A stretch of 64,000 nt of DNA from Methanotrichaceae archaeon (lineage in GTDB: Archaea > Halobacteriota > Methanosarcinia > Methanotrichales > Methanotrichaceae). The position numbers and the translations under genes were made by a program. Of the stretch, positions 33,981-43,552 are shown piece by piece (the stretch's first letter is position 1; every line of letters starts with the position of its first letter). The stretch is taken from assembly GCA_013178225.1 (NCBI GenBank), contig JABLXE010000007.1, positions 1 to 64,000 of the forward strand, given 5' to 3'. The notes beneath the pieces are model-generated. The model was not told where the DNA came from. It made no database searches and saw only the letters and a program-made list of their open reading frames with translations.

Positions 33981-35693
33981 TTGACAACTGCTAGCGAGGT
34001 CTTAAGCAGCCTTCAGTCTGCTTTTCCCGGAGCCATCAAGGACCCCAGGGTGGAGTCGGATGCCCGGCTTTGGGCCACCGTCGATCCCAAAAGGATTTAC
34101 GATGTATGCAAATACCTCACCGACAAGCTGAACTTTGATCACTATTCGGGCAGCGCAGGCGTGGACTGGATCGCCAACAATGAGATGGAAGTGGTGGAGA
34201 TCATGGCCAGCCACGGGGCTCATCCGGTAGTGGCCATGCTCAAGGTTAGAACACCACGGGACAATCCTTCCATCAAATCGCTGACCGGACTCTACTGGAA
34301 TGCCGACTGGTACGAGCGGGAGATCTGGGAGATGTTCGGAATCAACTTCGAGAATCATTCCGGACTGTATCCCCTGCTGCTATCAGATGAACTGATGGGC
34401 GTCTGGCCCTGGAGAAAGGATTTTAAGGGCTATCCGGACCTGACGACGGGCCAGAGGGCTGTGGCGCTCCCGACCGCCAACGGCTATACCGAATTCCGCA
34501 TACCACCCACGCCCGCCGAGATCGAGGCTGGAACTGTTCCCAAGGAGAGGCCGAAATATCCCAGCTTCCGCGAGAGAGAGGAGGCTGAGATCAAGTCCGA
34601 CTCCGAGATGATAATGCATCTTGGTCCGCAACATGCTATGGTTCCCGGGCCCTTCCTTCTGGATATACTGGTCGAAGGAGAGCGCGTCAGAAAGGGCTTT
34701 CTCGACGTGGGCTACATCCACAAGGGCATAGAAAAGATCATGGAGAACAGGACATGGCTGCAGGGCATAACCTACACCGATAGGATGTGCTACGTGGCCT
34801 CTCTGTCAAACAACGAGTGCTATTGTGGAGCGGTGGAGAAGATACTGGGTTTGGAAGTTCCCGAGAGGGCTCAATACATCCGGGTCATCGTGGAAGAACT
34901 GTCAAGAATTCAGAGCCACCTCATAGGAACGGGCGAATTCCTGACTCTAATCGCCGGAGTCGGATATGCTCCCTGGCAGTACATGATAATTGACAGGGAA
35001 CATGTCATCTCGCTGATCGAGAGCGTTACCGGAGCCCGGCTGACGCATAGCTTCGTCCGCTTCGGAGGCGTCAGAAACGATCTGCCTGACGACTTTGCAG
35101 AGAAGTGCAAGATCACTTTGCCCTACATCAAGTCCAGGATCAACGAGTTCATCGAGCTATTCGCCCAGGACCCCATCTACGACCTGAGGATGAAGGACGT
35201 GGGCGTTCTGCCTGCAGAGACCGCAAAGGAGGTAGGAATCGCAGGGCCGGCTCTCAGGGCTTCAGGTGTATCCTACGATATGAGAGTGGAGGATCCAATC
35301 CTGGTTTACCCAGATCTCGACTTCAAGGTGATAACCGGCACTAAGGGAGACTGCGCCGATAGGATCGACGTGAGGCTGAGAGAGATCCTGGAGAGCATCT
35401 ACATCATAGAGCAGTGTCTTGACAGGATCCCCTCGGGACCGATTAAGCCCGAGGCCAAGGTGCCCAAGAAGGTTCCGGCAGGAGAAGCCTATTACCGGGT
35501 CGAGGATCCCCGGGGCGAGATGGGAATGTATGTCATCAGCGATGGCGGCGACAAGCCCTACAGGGTGAAGGTTAGAGGACCATTCTACGCAACCCTGCAG
35601 ACCCTACCTCCGCTGCTGGAGGGAGTTTACGTAGCGGACGTGGTGGCCATTGCCGGCAGCATGGACGGTTGCCCATCTGAAGCCGACAGATAG
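33981..35693 (+). CDS. fpoCD: Fused Fpo subunits C and D
   Basis: 570 residues: the NuoC-like 30-kDa domain (about 1-155, with GLYWNADWYEREIWEMFGI) joined by a linker to the NuoD-like 49-kDa domain (about 185-565, with MIMHLGPQHAMVPGPF, VDVGYIHKGIEK-like and SRIQSHLIGTGEF). In Methanosarcina, fpoC and fpoD are separate genes. The frame extends back to 33879 inside fpoB, but GAGGAGGG lies 7 bases before the TTG at 33981. The two domains form the electron-transfer module that receives electrons and delivers them to methanophenazine. Confidence 0.94.
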   Translation: MTTASEVLSSLQSAFPGAIKDPRVESDARLWATVDPKRIYDVCKYLTDKLNFDHYSGSAGVDWIANNEMEVVEIMASHGAHPVVAMLKVRTPRDNPSIKSLTGLYWNADWYEREIWEMFGINFENHSGLYPLLLSDELMGVWPWRKDFKGYPDLTTGQRAVALPTANGYTEFRIPPTPAEIEAGTVPKERPKYPSFREREEAEIKSDSEMIMHLGPQHAMVPGPFLLDILVEGERVRKGFLDVGYIHKGIEKIMENRTWLQGITYTDRMCYVASLSNNECYCGAVEKILGLEVPERAQYIRVIVEELSRIQSHLIGTGEFLTLIAGVGYAPWQYMIIDREHVISLIESVTGARLTHSFVRFGGVRNDLPDDFAEKCKITLPYIKSRINEFIELFAQDPIYDLRMKDVGVLPAETAKEVGIAGPALRASGVSYDMRVEDPILVYPDLDFKVITGTKGDCADRIDVRLREILESIYIIEQCLDRIPSGPIKPEAKVPKKVPAGEAYYRVEDPRGEMGMYVISDGGDKPYRVKVRGPFYATLQTLPPLLEGVYVADVVAIAGSMDGCPSEADR

Positions 35694-35705
35694 GAGGGAT
35701 AGTAT

Positions 35706-36758
35706 TTGGACGGAATAATCGAAAGCATCACTCAATTTGCCAACCAGGAGCCTGCCATCTTCGCCCTAATCATAGGCATAATAGGAGCAGCAATAATCGC
35801 CGGCGTGGTGAACGTCGGAGCTATGCTTCTGATATGGGGTGAACGAAAGGTTCTGGGAGATTTCGCCGCCAGGTTTGGTCCCAATCGAGTGGGCGGCCGA
35901 TGGGGCATACTTCAGCTCGGAGCCGATGCGATTAAGCTCTTCACCAAGGAGGACATAATTCCCGCCGAGGCGGACAAGGGCGTCTACGTTTGGGCGCCGA
36001 TTGTGGCTTCAATGGCCACCATGCTGGTGGCAGCAGCCATTCCCTTCGGCGCTCTGCACATCAACGGCCAGGATTACCCGCTGGTAGTGGCCAACATGGA
36101 TATCAGTGCCTTCTATGTGGAGGCGGCGCTCAGCATTATGTCAATAGCCGTTTTCATGGCCGGGTACAGCTCCAACAACAAGTACTCGATGCTTGGTGCC
36201 TTCAGGGGCATGGCCAGAATGATCGCCTATGAGGTGCCGATGGGCGTTTGCGTGATATCTGTGGCCATCATGGCTCACAGCCTGAACCTGGTCGAGATCG
36301 CACAGAATCAGACTCTATGGTACGCCTTTGCCCAGCCGCTCGGATTCGTGATCTTCGTAATAGCCCTGATAACTGATCTGGGGAGAATTCCCTTCGATCA
36401 GAGCGAGGGTGAAGAGGAGATCATATCCGGATACAACACCGAGTACAGTGGCATTCGCTGGGGCCTGCTCTACTTCCAGGAATACAACAATGCGCTTCTC
36501 GGATCCATACTGCTGACTCTGCTCTTCCTGGGCGGCTGGCAGGGACCGATCATACCCATACCGCTCTTGGATATCATCTCTCCGCTGATCTGGATGCTCA
36601 TGAAGATGATAATCGTGCTGTGGTTCTTCATCTGGGTCAGAAGCTCGCTTGTGCGGCTGCGGATCGATCAGGTGACGGATCTGGGATGGAAATGGATGCT
36701 CCCGCTCTCTATAGTTAATCTGGGATGGGCGGTGCTGGTAGGATCTTACTTTGCATGA
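35706..36758 (+). CDS. fpoH: Fpo subunit H (NuoH-like)
   Basis: 350 residues with eight transmembrane helices. RMARMIAYEVPMGVC and the acidic FDQSEGEEEIISGYNTEYSG loop are the NuoH hallmarks around the quinone channel. It links the peripheral arm to the proton pumps. TTG start at 35706 with TAGGAGGG 8 to 10 bases upstream. Confidence 0.95.
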   Translation: MDGIIESITQFANQEPAIFALIIGIIGAAIIAGVVNVGAMLLIWGERKVLGDFAARFGPNRVGGRWGILQLGADAIKLFTKEDIIPAEADKGVYVWAPIVASMATMLVAAAIPFGALHINGQDYPLVVANMDISAFYVEAALSIMSIAVFMAGYSSNNKYSMLGAFRGMARMIAYEVPMGVCVISVAIMAHSLNLVEIAQNQTLWYAFAQPLGFVIFVIALITDLGRIPFDQSEGEEEIISGYNTEYSGIRWGLLYFQEYNNALLGSILLTLLFLGGWQGPIIPIPLLDIISPLIWMLMKMIIVLWFFIWVRSSLVRLRIDQVTDLGWKWMLPLSIVNLGWAVLVGSYFA

Positions 36759-36770
36759 GGTGGCATTGAG

Positions 36771-37355
36771 ATGTTGAAGAAAAAGATGATAAAGAACTTC
36801 ACCTGGCCTCTAAAGGTCGCCACTCATGGGGTCGAATCTACAAGGCTCTACCCCGAGGTGATGATGGAGCTGCCGGCGGCCGAGCGAGGCATTCACGAGC
36901 TTGATGCCACAACATGCATCGGATGCGGATCCTGCGCCAGAGTCTGCCCCAACAGCTGCATCGAGATGGTTCCGTACAAGTACGGCAATCCTCTCAAGAA
37001 CAAAAAGATGCAGTTCCCGCAGATCGATTACGGGCGCTGCATGTTCTGCGGCCTGTGCGTGGATGAGTGTCCGGTGGAATGCCTGAAGATGGGCAAGAAT
37101 GTGGTTATGACCGGCTGGGAGCGAGAAGATATAGTCAAGGGCCCGGGCGACATAGCCGCAAGGAAACATTCAGCGAAAGAGGTCGCCGAGTTTGAGGCTG
37201 AGGCCAAGAGAATAGCAGCCGAAAAAGCTGCGGCCAAGAAGGCTGCTGCCAAAGAAGGAGCCGCCAAGAAGGCACCGGCCAAAGCCGCTGGCGAAAAGGC
37301 ACCCAAGAAAGCTGAAGGTGCAAACGACAAATCCAAGAATGGAGGTGCTTCCTGA
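36771..37355 (+). CDS. fpoI: Fpo subunit I (2[4Fe-4S] ferredoxin-type) with Lys/Ala-rich tail
   Basis: 194 residues. Two [4Fe-4S] binding motifs: C49-x2-C52-x2-C55-x3-C59 and C90-x2-C93-x2-C96-x3-C100, with the extra Cys pairs CIGCGSC and CMFCGLC. From about residue 128 the protein turns into a Lys/Ala/Glu-rich tail (RIAAEKAAAKKAAAKEG and so on), which is absent from NuoI. The tail carries a large positive charge and could contact acidic ferredoxin when FpoF is absent (inference). Probably the entry for electrons. Ends in ATGG overlap with fpoJ. Confidence 0.94.
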   Translation: MLKKKMIKNFTWPLKVATHGVESTRLYPEVMMELPAAERGIHELDATTCIGCGSCARVCPNSCIEMVPYKYGNPLKNKKMQFPQIDYGRCMFCGLCVDECPVECLKMGKNVVMTGWEREDIVKGPGDIAARKHSAKEVAEFEAEAKRIAAEKAAAKKAAAKEGAAKKAPAKAAGEKAPKKAEGANDKSKNGGAS

Positions 37356-37783
37356 TGGCTGAAAAGTCAGAAAAAAACGTAATTCGAAGCATCTTCGATC
37401 TGGTAGTCATTTTGCTGGCACTGGGCGTCGTATTCGGCGGACTCGCTCTGATCATATTCCTGTCGCCCTGGGTGCAGACGGTGCTGGACCGGATCCTGTC
37501 CCTGGATATCAGATACGCCATTCAGTTGCTGGCGTTCCTGGTCATTGCCGCAATTATGGTGTTTCTGGCAGCGATGGTCGTCTATTCCAAGAACATCGTC
37601 CATTCTGCACTGTACTTGCTGGGATGCTTCGCATCAGTAGCTGCAATCTACATCTTCCTGAACGCTACGTTCGTGGGAGTGGCCCAGGTACTGGTGTATA
37701 TCGGAGCGGTCGGAGTGCTGATCCTCTTCGCGGTGATGCTCACCAGAAAAACCATCGTGGAGGAATCCCATGGTGAATTATAA
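37355..37783 (+). CDS. fpoJ: Fpo subunit J, first part (NuoJ-like)
   Basis: 142 residues with three to four transmembrane helices, ending in FAVMLTRKTIVEES-like NuoJ sequence (VLVYIGAVGVLILFAVMLTRK). It is the N-terminal part of a NuoJ that is split in two genes, as in Methanosarcina. Overlaps fpoI and the following gene. Confidence 0.92.
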   Translation: MAEKSEKNVIRSIFDLVVILLALGVVFGGLALIIFLSPWVQTVLDRILSLDIRYAIQLLAFLVIAAIMVFLAAMVVYSKNIVHSALYLLGCFASVAAIYIFLNATFVGVAQVLVYIGAVGVLILFAVMLTRKTIVEESHGEL

Positions 37784-38033
37784 GGTTGTGATACTTACTT
37801 TGGCCTTCCTGGCTGCGCTCTTCGCATCGCTCTCAGTTACGTCATGGGGGCCGGGAAACGCACAGCCGTATAGCTTCGAGCCCAGGGAGGACCTCAGAAT
37901 GCCGGAAAGCGGCGTGGGCGACATAGGAATGGAGATATTTACCATCTATGTATTCCCCTTTGAGGTCCTGGCCCTGGTATTGACAGCCGCCTTGGTCGGA
38001 GCGATTTACGTCGCAAAAAAGGAAATCGCCTGA
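37770..38033 (+). CDS. Fpo subunit J, second part
   Basis: 87 residues with two transmembrane helices, matching the C-terminal half of NuoJ (DIGMEIFTIYVFPFEVLALVLTAALVGAIYVAKKE). ATG at 37770 with GGAGGAATCCC upstream, overlapping the first part by 14 bases. The split arrangement is ancestral in Methanosarcinales rather than a frameshift, since both parts have their own ribosome-binding site. Confidence 0.9.
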   Translation: MVNYKVVILTLAFLAALFASLSVTSWGPGNAQPYSFEPREDLRMPESGVGDIGMEIFTIYVFPFEVLALVLTAALVGAIYVAKKEIA

Positions 38034-38075
38034 GAGGGAGGGAGATATTGAGATGACAAGGAGGGAGAGATTCAG

Positions 38076-38378
38076 ATGATCCCGCTAGAGCTTTATCTAT
38101 TGCTCTCATCCATATTGTTCACCATCGGCTTATACGGCTTGGTCACGCAAAGGAGCGGTATCAAGCTGATGATGTGCGTGGAGCTTCTGCTCAACAGCGC
38201 CAACATTAATCTTGTTGCCTTCTCGGCCTACCTGCCAAACGTGAACGGTCAGGTTTTTGCACTGTTCTCTATAGCTCTGGCAGCGGCTGAGGCAGGGGTT
38301 GGATTTGCCATACTGATCACCCTGTACAGGCTGTATGGAACCATCGACCTGGACAACATTAACGTCATGAGGTGGTAA
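38076..38378 (+). CDS. fpoK: Fpo subunit K (NuoK-like)
   Basis: 100 residues with three transmembrane helices; contains the membrane Glu of NuoK in [28 protein letters not shown] precedes the ATG. An antiporter-like subunit of the pumping arm. Confidence 0.95.
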   Translation: MIPLELYLLLSSILFTIGLYGLVTQRSGIKLMMCVELLLNSANINLVAFSAYLPNVNGQVFALFSIALAAAEAGVGFAILITLYRLYGTIDLDNINVMRW

Positions 38379-40444
38379 TGTTGTACCAAGATTATGCTTA
38401 TCTGATTGTGGCGCTGCCGGTGCTGGCATTTCTGCTGTGCATCTTCATAGGGTGGCATCTGCCGAAAGGCGGGGGCTTCCTGACAGCGCTGGCCACCTTT
38501 GCTGGCCTGATTATATCTCTGGGGATATTCTCTGAGATTTATCCTGAGGGAATTGTTCATCAATCGATGCCCTGGTTCGCCAGTTTCAACATCGGCATTT
38601 TGATTGATCCCCTGGCGCTTGTGATGCTTTTGATGGTTACTCTGGTAGTAACGTTAATTCACACCTATGCCCTGGGTTACATGGACGGCGATCCCGGATC
38701 GGCCAGGTACTTCGCTGAGGCCGCCCTCTTCTCGGCGGCCATGCTGGGACTGGTCTACGCAGATAATCTGCTGCAGCTCTTCATATTCTGGGAGCTGGTG
38801 GGACTCTGCTCGTACCTGTTGATCGGATTCTGGTATCGCAAACCATCGGCGGCAGCGGCTGCCAAGAAGGCTTTCCTGACCACAAGGGTTGGCGATGTTC
38901 TGTTCCTGGCCGGAATAATCCTTCTGTGGAACAACCTGGCCAGCCTCAACATACAGCTTCAACCCGGCGAGTACCTGTTGCAGTTCCCGGTGATCTACGC
39001 TCATTTAGCTGAGATACCCCCGATGCAACTGACGCTCATCGCGCTGGGTCTGCTGGGTGGAGCAGTTGGCAAGTCCGGTCAGTTCCCGCTGCACGTGTGG
39101 CTTCCCGATGCTATGGAAGGCCCCACAACCGTCTCGGCCATGATCCATGCCGCTACCATGGTTACGGCAGGCGTTTATCTGGTCGCCAGAATGTTTCCGC
39201 TCTTCTACGCCGCGCCTCACGCGCTGACGGTAGTTGCAGCGGTAGGAGCATTCACGGCCCTGTTTGCAGCCACCATGGGACTGGCAGCCTTCGATATCAA
39301 GAGGGTGCTGGCCTTCTCCACCGTATCCCAGCTGGGATTCATGATGGCTGGTCTTGGCGTCGGTGCAGCAGTCGGTGCTTTCGCCGTCGGTGTATCGATG
39401 TTCCACCTGATTGGACATTCCTTCTTCAAGTCCCTGCTCTTCCTCTGCGCCGGGTCCGTGATTCACGCCGTGAGCACCAACGACCTGCGAGAGATGGGAG
39501 GAGTCGGGAAGTACATGAAGTGGACCATGTACACCATGCTCATAGGTTCCCTGTCTTTGGCCGGATTCCCGTTCTTCACCGGATTCTTCTCCAAAGACGA
39601 GATCATAGTGATCGCCTACGAGTACGGCATAGTGATCAACTTCCTGCCCTACATCTTCCTGGTGCTGGCAGCAGTCCTGACGGCTATCTACACCTTCCGG
39701 ATGTGGTTCTCGGTCTTTACCGGCAATCCCAGAAGCGACTACGGCAAGCATGAATCTCCTTGGGTGATGCTCGGGCCGCTGGTCATTCTGTCGGTATTCG
39801 CCTTTGGATTCGGATTTGCGGCTCAGGGAGACTTCTACGACTATCTGGACAGCAATTTCGAACATTACGACGTCAACTTCGCTCAGCTGGCGCTCATTGG
39901 AGGACATGCCATTGCAGCACACGAGCTGGCCGCCGAACAAACGGCCGAGCTGGAGACGGGAGCAGAGCACCCGACTGAAGAATACGTCTCCGAAGTGGGA
40001 GAACACGAGGCTGCATCAGGCCACGAGGAAGAACCGGCTGAACCCTGGTACATCCAGATACTGCCGATAATTGTAGCCATCGGCGGCATACTGCTGGCCG
40101 GGCTGTTCTACTGGCCCAAGATCCAGAGGTTCGATCCGAGCCAGGTTTCAGGCGACAACGATCCCATCCGCTGGATGTTGATCAAGGGCTACTACCAGCA
40201 TGAGATCCTCACCCAGTGGTTTGCAGAGGGAGTGGTGTACGGATCAGCCATACTAGCCAATATCATCGATATCAAGCTGGTTGATGGCTGGTTGAACTGG
40301 CTAAGCTCCTGGGTCCTGGGATTCGGAGGACACGTGAGAAAAGTCCAGACCGGCGTGATTCAGAATTACATTGCCGCTCTGGTTCTAGGAATAGTGGTAT
40401 TAGTGGTTGTGATTTGGGTAGCAATGGAGGTGGGCCTGGTATGA
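38378..40444 (+). CDS. fpoL: Fpo subunit L (NuoL-like proton pump)
   Basis: 688 residues with 14 or more transmembrane helices. The antiporter motif FWELVGLCSYLLIGFW with the essential Glu, and GKSGQFPLHVWLPDAMEGPTTVSAMIHAATMVTAGVYL, are NuoL-typical. Between about 500 and 560 a His/Glu/Ala-rich loop (HAIAAHELAAEQ..., ATGHEEEPAEP-like) is inserted before the final helices. The frame opens at a GTG at 38372, but ATG 38378, which overlaps the fpoK stop (TAATG), is likelier. Pumps protons. Confidence 0.95.
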   Translation: MLYQDYAYLIVALPVLAFLLCIFIGWHLPKGGGFLTALATFAGLIISLGIFSEIYPEGIVHQSMPWFASFNIGILIDPLALVMLLMVTLVVTLIHTYALGYMDGDPGSARYFAEAALFSAAMLGLVYADNLLQLFIFWELVGLCSYLLIGFWYRKPSAAAAAKKAFLTTRVGDVLFLAGIILLWNNLASLNIQLQPGEYLLQFPVIYAHLAEIPPMQLTLIALGLLGGAVGKSGQFPLHVWLPDAMEGPTTVSAMIHAATMVTAGVYLVARMFPLFYAAPHALTVVAAVGAFTALFAATMGLAAFDIKRVLAFSTVSQLGFMMAGLGVGAAVGAFAVGVSMFHLIGHSFFKSLLFLCAGSVIHAVSTNDLREMGGVGKYMKWTMYTMLIGSLSLAGFPFFTGFFSKDEIIVIAYEYGIVINFLPYIFLVLAAVLTAIYTFRMWFSVFTGNPRSDYGKHESPWVMLGPLVILSVFAFGFGFAAQGDFYDYLDSNFEHYDVNFAQLALIGGHAIAAHELAAEQTAELETGAEHPTEEYVSEVGEHEAASGHEEEPAEPWYIQILPIIVAIGGILLAGLFYWPKIQRFDPSQVSGDNDPIRWMLIKGYYQHEILTQWFAEGVVYGSAILANIIDIKLVDGWLNWLSSWVLGFGGHVRKVQTGVIQNYIAALVLGIVVLVVVIWVAMEVGLV

Positions 40445-41943
40445 TCGCCAACGCGATCTCGATGATGATCCTCGTTCCCCTGCTGGGAGCGGTGATCAGC
40501 TTCTTTGCGGGCTCAAAGGCCAAGTTCGTGGCCTTGATCGCTTCATTAGTACCTCTGGTCCTCTCATTGCAGATGTACATGGAGTTTGACAAGACCTCCA
40601 AAGTGATGCAGTTCGTGGAGAACTACGTCTGGGTGCCTTCATTAGGAGTCAATTACACGGTCGGAGTGGACGGAATAGGTTTCCCGTTAGTGCTGCTCTC
40701 GACCATTGTGTCGGTCCTGGTGATAATATACTCCTGGGGCGAGCACAACAAACCCAACCAGTTCTTTGCGCTCCTGCTTCTCAACGAGGTTGGAGTGCTG
40801 GGAGTGTTCACTTCCCTGGACTTCTTCCTGTTCTACATCTTCTGGGAGATCGTGCTAATCCCCATGTACTTCCTGATAGGAACCTGGGGCGGTCCGAGGA
40901 AGGACTACGCAGCACTCAAGTTCTTCGTCTACACCCACGTGGCCAGCCTGATCATGCTGCTGGCGATCTTCGCCCTGTACTTCACCTATCAGAATCCAGA
41001 TGGGACCAGGACCTTCGATATGCTGACCCTGCTTCAGGCCACATCCAACCCGGCCATATTCCCGCCGGCTCTCTTGAACCTGATATTCGCAGGCCTGCTC
41101 TTAGGCTTCCTGGTAAAGATGCCCGCCTTCCCCTTCCACACCTGGCTTCCGGACGCCCACGTGGAGGCTCCGACTGCCGGCTCAGTGGTGCTGGCGGCTC
41201 TGCTGCTTAAGATGGGCGGCTACGGTATCTTCAGAATAATCCTGCCCATGCTGCCTAGCGTGGACACGATATTCGTGACTATCATCGCCATAATCGCCGT
41301 CTTCAGCATCGTGTGGGGAGCGTTCCTGGCGCTGGCTCAGAAGGACATCAAAAAGCTGGTGGCCTACTCGTCAGTGAGCCACATGGGCTTTGTGACCCTG
41401 GGGGCCGTGGCCTTCACCTGGATGTCCATTCAGGGTGCCATGTTCCAGCAGTTCTCGCACGGAATCATCACCTGCGTTCTGTTCATGTCCGCCGGTACTA
41501 TCCAGCACGTGGTCGGGACCAGGATCATCGGTGATCTGGGCGGACTGGCAGATAGGATGCCCAAGTTTGCGGTCATCATGATGGCCGGATTCATGGCCTC
41601 GCTGGGTCTTCCCGGAATGAGCGGATTCGTGGCCGAGTTCATGGTTCTCGCCGGGTCGTACACATCTCTTCCGACGTACACCATGATCGTCGTCTTCCTG
41701 AGCGTGGCCACAACTGCAGCCTACCACCTGTGGGCCATGCAGAAGGTCATGTTCGGGCCCATATTGAAGAAGTATCTGGAAGTGCGTGATCCGCACAGCT
41801 ATGAGATATTTGCCATGAGCATGATAATTCTCTTGAGCTTGCTCTTCGGGCTGTGGCCGGCGCTGATTACCGATATGATGGGCACTGCAGCCTATCAGGT
41901 GATGGAGCCGGTACATACCTTGGTCCAGATGGGGGTGATCTGA
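40441..41943 (+). CDS. fpoM: Fpo subunit M (NuoM-like proton pump)
   Basis: 500 residues, 14 transmembrane helices; FYIFWEIVLIPMYFLIGTWGG, VKMPAFPFHTWLPDAHVEAPTAGSVVLAALLLKMGGYGI and VAYSSVSHMGFVTLG are NuoM signatures. ATGA overlap with fpoL, with GGAGGTGG upstream. The frame's earlier ATG at 40414 lies within fpoL. Confidence 0.95.
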   Translation: MIANAISMMILVPLLGAVISFFAGSKAKFVALIASLVPLVLSLQMYMEFDKTSKVMQFVENYVWVPSLGVNYTVGVDGIGFPLVLLSTIVSVLVIIYSWGEHNKPNQFFALLLLNEVGVLGVFTSLDFFLFYIFWEIVLIPMYFLIGTWGGPRKDYAALKFFVYTHVASLIMLLAIFALYFTYQNPDGTRTFDMLTLLQATSNPAIFPPALLNLIFAGLLLGFLVKMPAFPFHTWLPDAHVEAPTAGSVVLAALLLKMGGYGIFRIILPMLPSVDTIFVTIIAIIAVFSIVWGAFLALAQKDIKKLVAYSSVSHMGFVTLGAVAFTWMSIQGAMFQQFSHGIITCVLFMSAGTIQHVVGTRIIGDLGGLADRMPKFAVIMMAGFMASLGLPGMSGFVAEFMVLAGSYTSLPTYTMIVVFLSVATTAAYHLWAMQKVMFGPILKKYLEVRDPHSYEIFAMSMIILLSLLFGLWPALITDMMGTAAYQVMEPVHTLVQMGVI

Positions 41944-41944
41944 A

Positions 41945-43435
41945 GTGGCGGATCTTGCATACTACGCACCTCTCTGGGGCGAGGCCCTGTTAGCCGGCCT
42001 GGCAGTCTTGATAATACTGCTGGGCAGCTTCATGAAGGGCGGCAAGATATTCGGATATCTGAGCCTGGTGGGACTGCTGGCATCGTTAGGACTGGTGGCA
42101 ACCGCCAAGACTGGTACGATCTTCTTCTTCGATACCATGTCTGTGGACGTCTTCTCCCAGTTCTTCAAGGCCGTCTTCCTGATAGTCTCGCTGCTGGTAG
42201 TCATCGCATCGCTTTCCCGCTATACCGGCAAGGGCGCCGACGAGTACTATGCATTGCTGCTGATGGCTACAGTGGGCATGATGGTTGTGGCAAGCTCAAT
42301 AGATCTGGTGACCCTGTTCGTCGGATTCGAGCTGGCCAGCCTGTCCACCTATGCTCTGGCTGCCTTCGACAAGACCCGCAAGAACCTGGAGGCTGCGATG
42401 AAGTACTTCATCTTCGGATCAGTAGCTTCAGCCTTCATGCTCTTCGGTTTCTCCCTGTTCTACGGCATGACCGGGACTACCAGGATCGCCGAGATTGCCA
42501 CGGTGGCGCTGGCGGACTTCTCGCCGGCGGCACTGGTGGCTCTGATCTTCGTGATCGTGGGATTCGCCTTCAAGATGGCTCTGGTTCCCTTCCACATGTG
42601 GGCTCCAGATACCTACGAGGGCGCTCCGCCGCTGGTCTCGGCCCTTCTGGCCGCAGGCTCGAAGAAGATGGGATTTGCAGCCGCGTTCCGCGTTCTGCTG
42701 GTGGCCTTAATTGCGCTCCGCTTGGAGTGGTATCTGGCCTTCGCCATACTGGCAGCCGTTACCATGACCCTCGGAAACCTGGCCGCCTGCTGGCAGAACA
42801 ACGTGAGACGGATACTGGCCTACTCATCCATCGCCCAGGCGGGATACATCGCCATCGGCTTTGTGGTGGTAGGAGCTGCCTATGAGGCAGCACCGGTAGA
42901 GGCCTTCAGCCTGGGGCCGGTTCAGCCCGCCCAGCTGGGACTGGCCGGCGCGCTTCTGCTGATCTTAGGACATGCCCTGATGAAGACCGGGGCCTTCGTG
43001 GGCACGGCTCAGGTGGCATCGATGGTCTCCAAGAGCAGCGAGACGGACCCGGACGACATCTCCAATTACGCCGGGCTCTCCAGCAGAGCGCCGATCACGG
43101 CCTTCTGCATGCTGGTGTTCATGTTCGCCCTGGCGGGAATTCCGCCTACAGCGGGATACATCGGCAAGTTCGTGCTCTTCAGCTCGGCCATCTACTCCGG
43201 CCTTTTGTGGCTGGCCGTCCTGGCCATCCTCAACAGCGCTTTGTCGCTGTACTATTACCTGAGGATCATCAGCTACATGTACCTGAAGCCGCCCGCCGGC
43301 TCCAAGGTGTCCGAGCCCATGGGCTACGTAGCGGCACTGGTGGTCACCATGATCGCCGTGTTCTGGATCGGCGTCTTCCCTGACCAGTTCATAAACTGGG
43401 CACTGCAGGCAGCAGCGGTTCTGCTGCCTCAGTAA
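41945..43435 (+). CDS. fpoN: Fpo subunit N (NuoN-like proton pump)
   Basis: 496 residues with 14 transmembrane helices; FKMALVPFHMWAPDTYEGAPPLVSALLAAGSKKMGF and LAYSSIAQAGYIAIGFV are NuoN signatures. GTG start with GGGGGTGATC upstream, 1 base after the fpoM stop. Last gene of the operon: no fpoO and no fpoF follows, in line with Methanothrix and unlike Methanosarcina. Confidence 0.95.
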   Translation: MADLAYYAPLWGEALLAGLAVLIILLGSFMKGGKIFGYLSLVGLLASLGLVATAKTGTIFFFDTMSVDVFSQFFKAVFLIVSLLVVIASLSRYTGKGADEYYALLLMATVGMMVVASSIDLVTLFVGFELASLSTYALAAFDKTRKNLEAAMKYFIFGSVASAFMLFGFSLFYGMTGTTRIAEIATVALADFSPAALVALIFVIVGFAFKMALVPFHMWAPDTYEGAPPLVSALLAAGSKKMGFAAAFRVLLVALIALRLEWYLAFAILAAVTMTLGNLAACWQNNVRRILAYSSIAQAGYIAIGFVVVGAAYEAAPVEAFSLGPVQPAQLGLAGALLLILGHALMKTGAFVGTAQVASMVSKSSETDPDDISNYAGLSSRAPITAFCMLVFMFALAGIPPTAGYIGKFVLFSSAIYSGLLWLAVLAILNSALSLYYYLRIISYMYLKPPAGSKVSEPMGYVAALVVTMIAVFWIGVFPDQFINWALQAAAVLLPQ

Positions 43436-43436
43436 A

Positions 43437-43467
43437 TTTCTTTTTTATAGCCCAACTTTTTTAATAG
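43437..43467 (+). terminator. Double T-run terminator of the fpo operon
   Basis: TTTCTTTTTTATAG and CTTTTTTAATAG lie directly after the fpoN stop. Two T6 runs in succession fit archaeal termination. Confidence 0.6.
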
Positions 43468-43552
43468 CCTATAACGCTCTGGTTTCTTTCTTTCCCAGCA
43501 ACATCCAAAAATTTATGTCCCAGAAAGGCGTCTGGCTATTAGGAGGATTGCC

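Noticed and set aside
37770-38033. Split fpoJ read as a frameshift
   Set aside because: Both parts have their own start and ribosome-binding site, and the split is known in Methanosarcina.
39005-40006. 333-codon minus-strand frame opposite fpoL
   Set aside because: His/Gly/Gln-rich translation mirrors the membrane-protein codons on the other strand; fpoL is certain.
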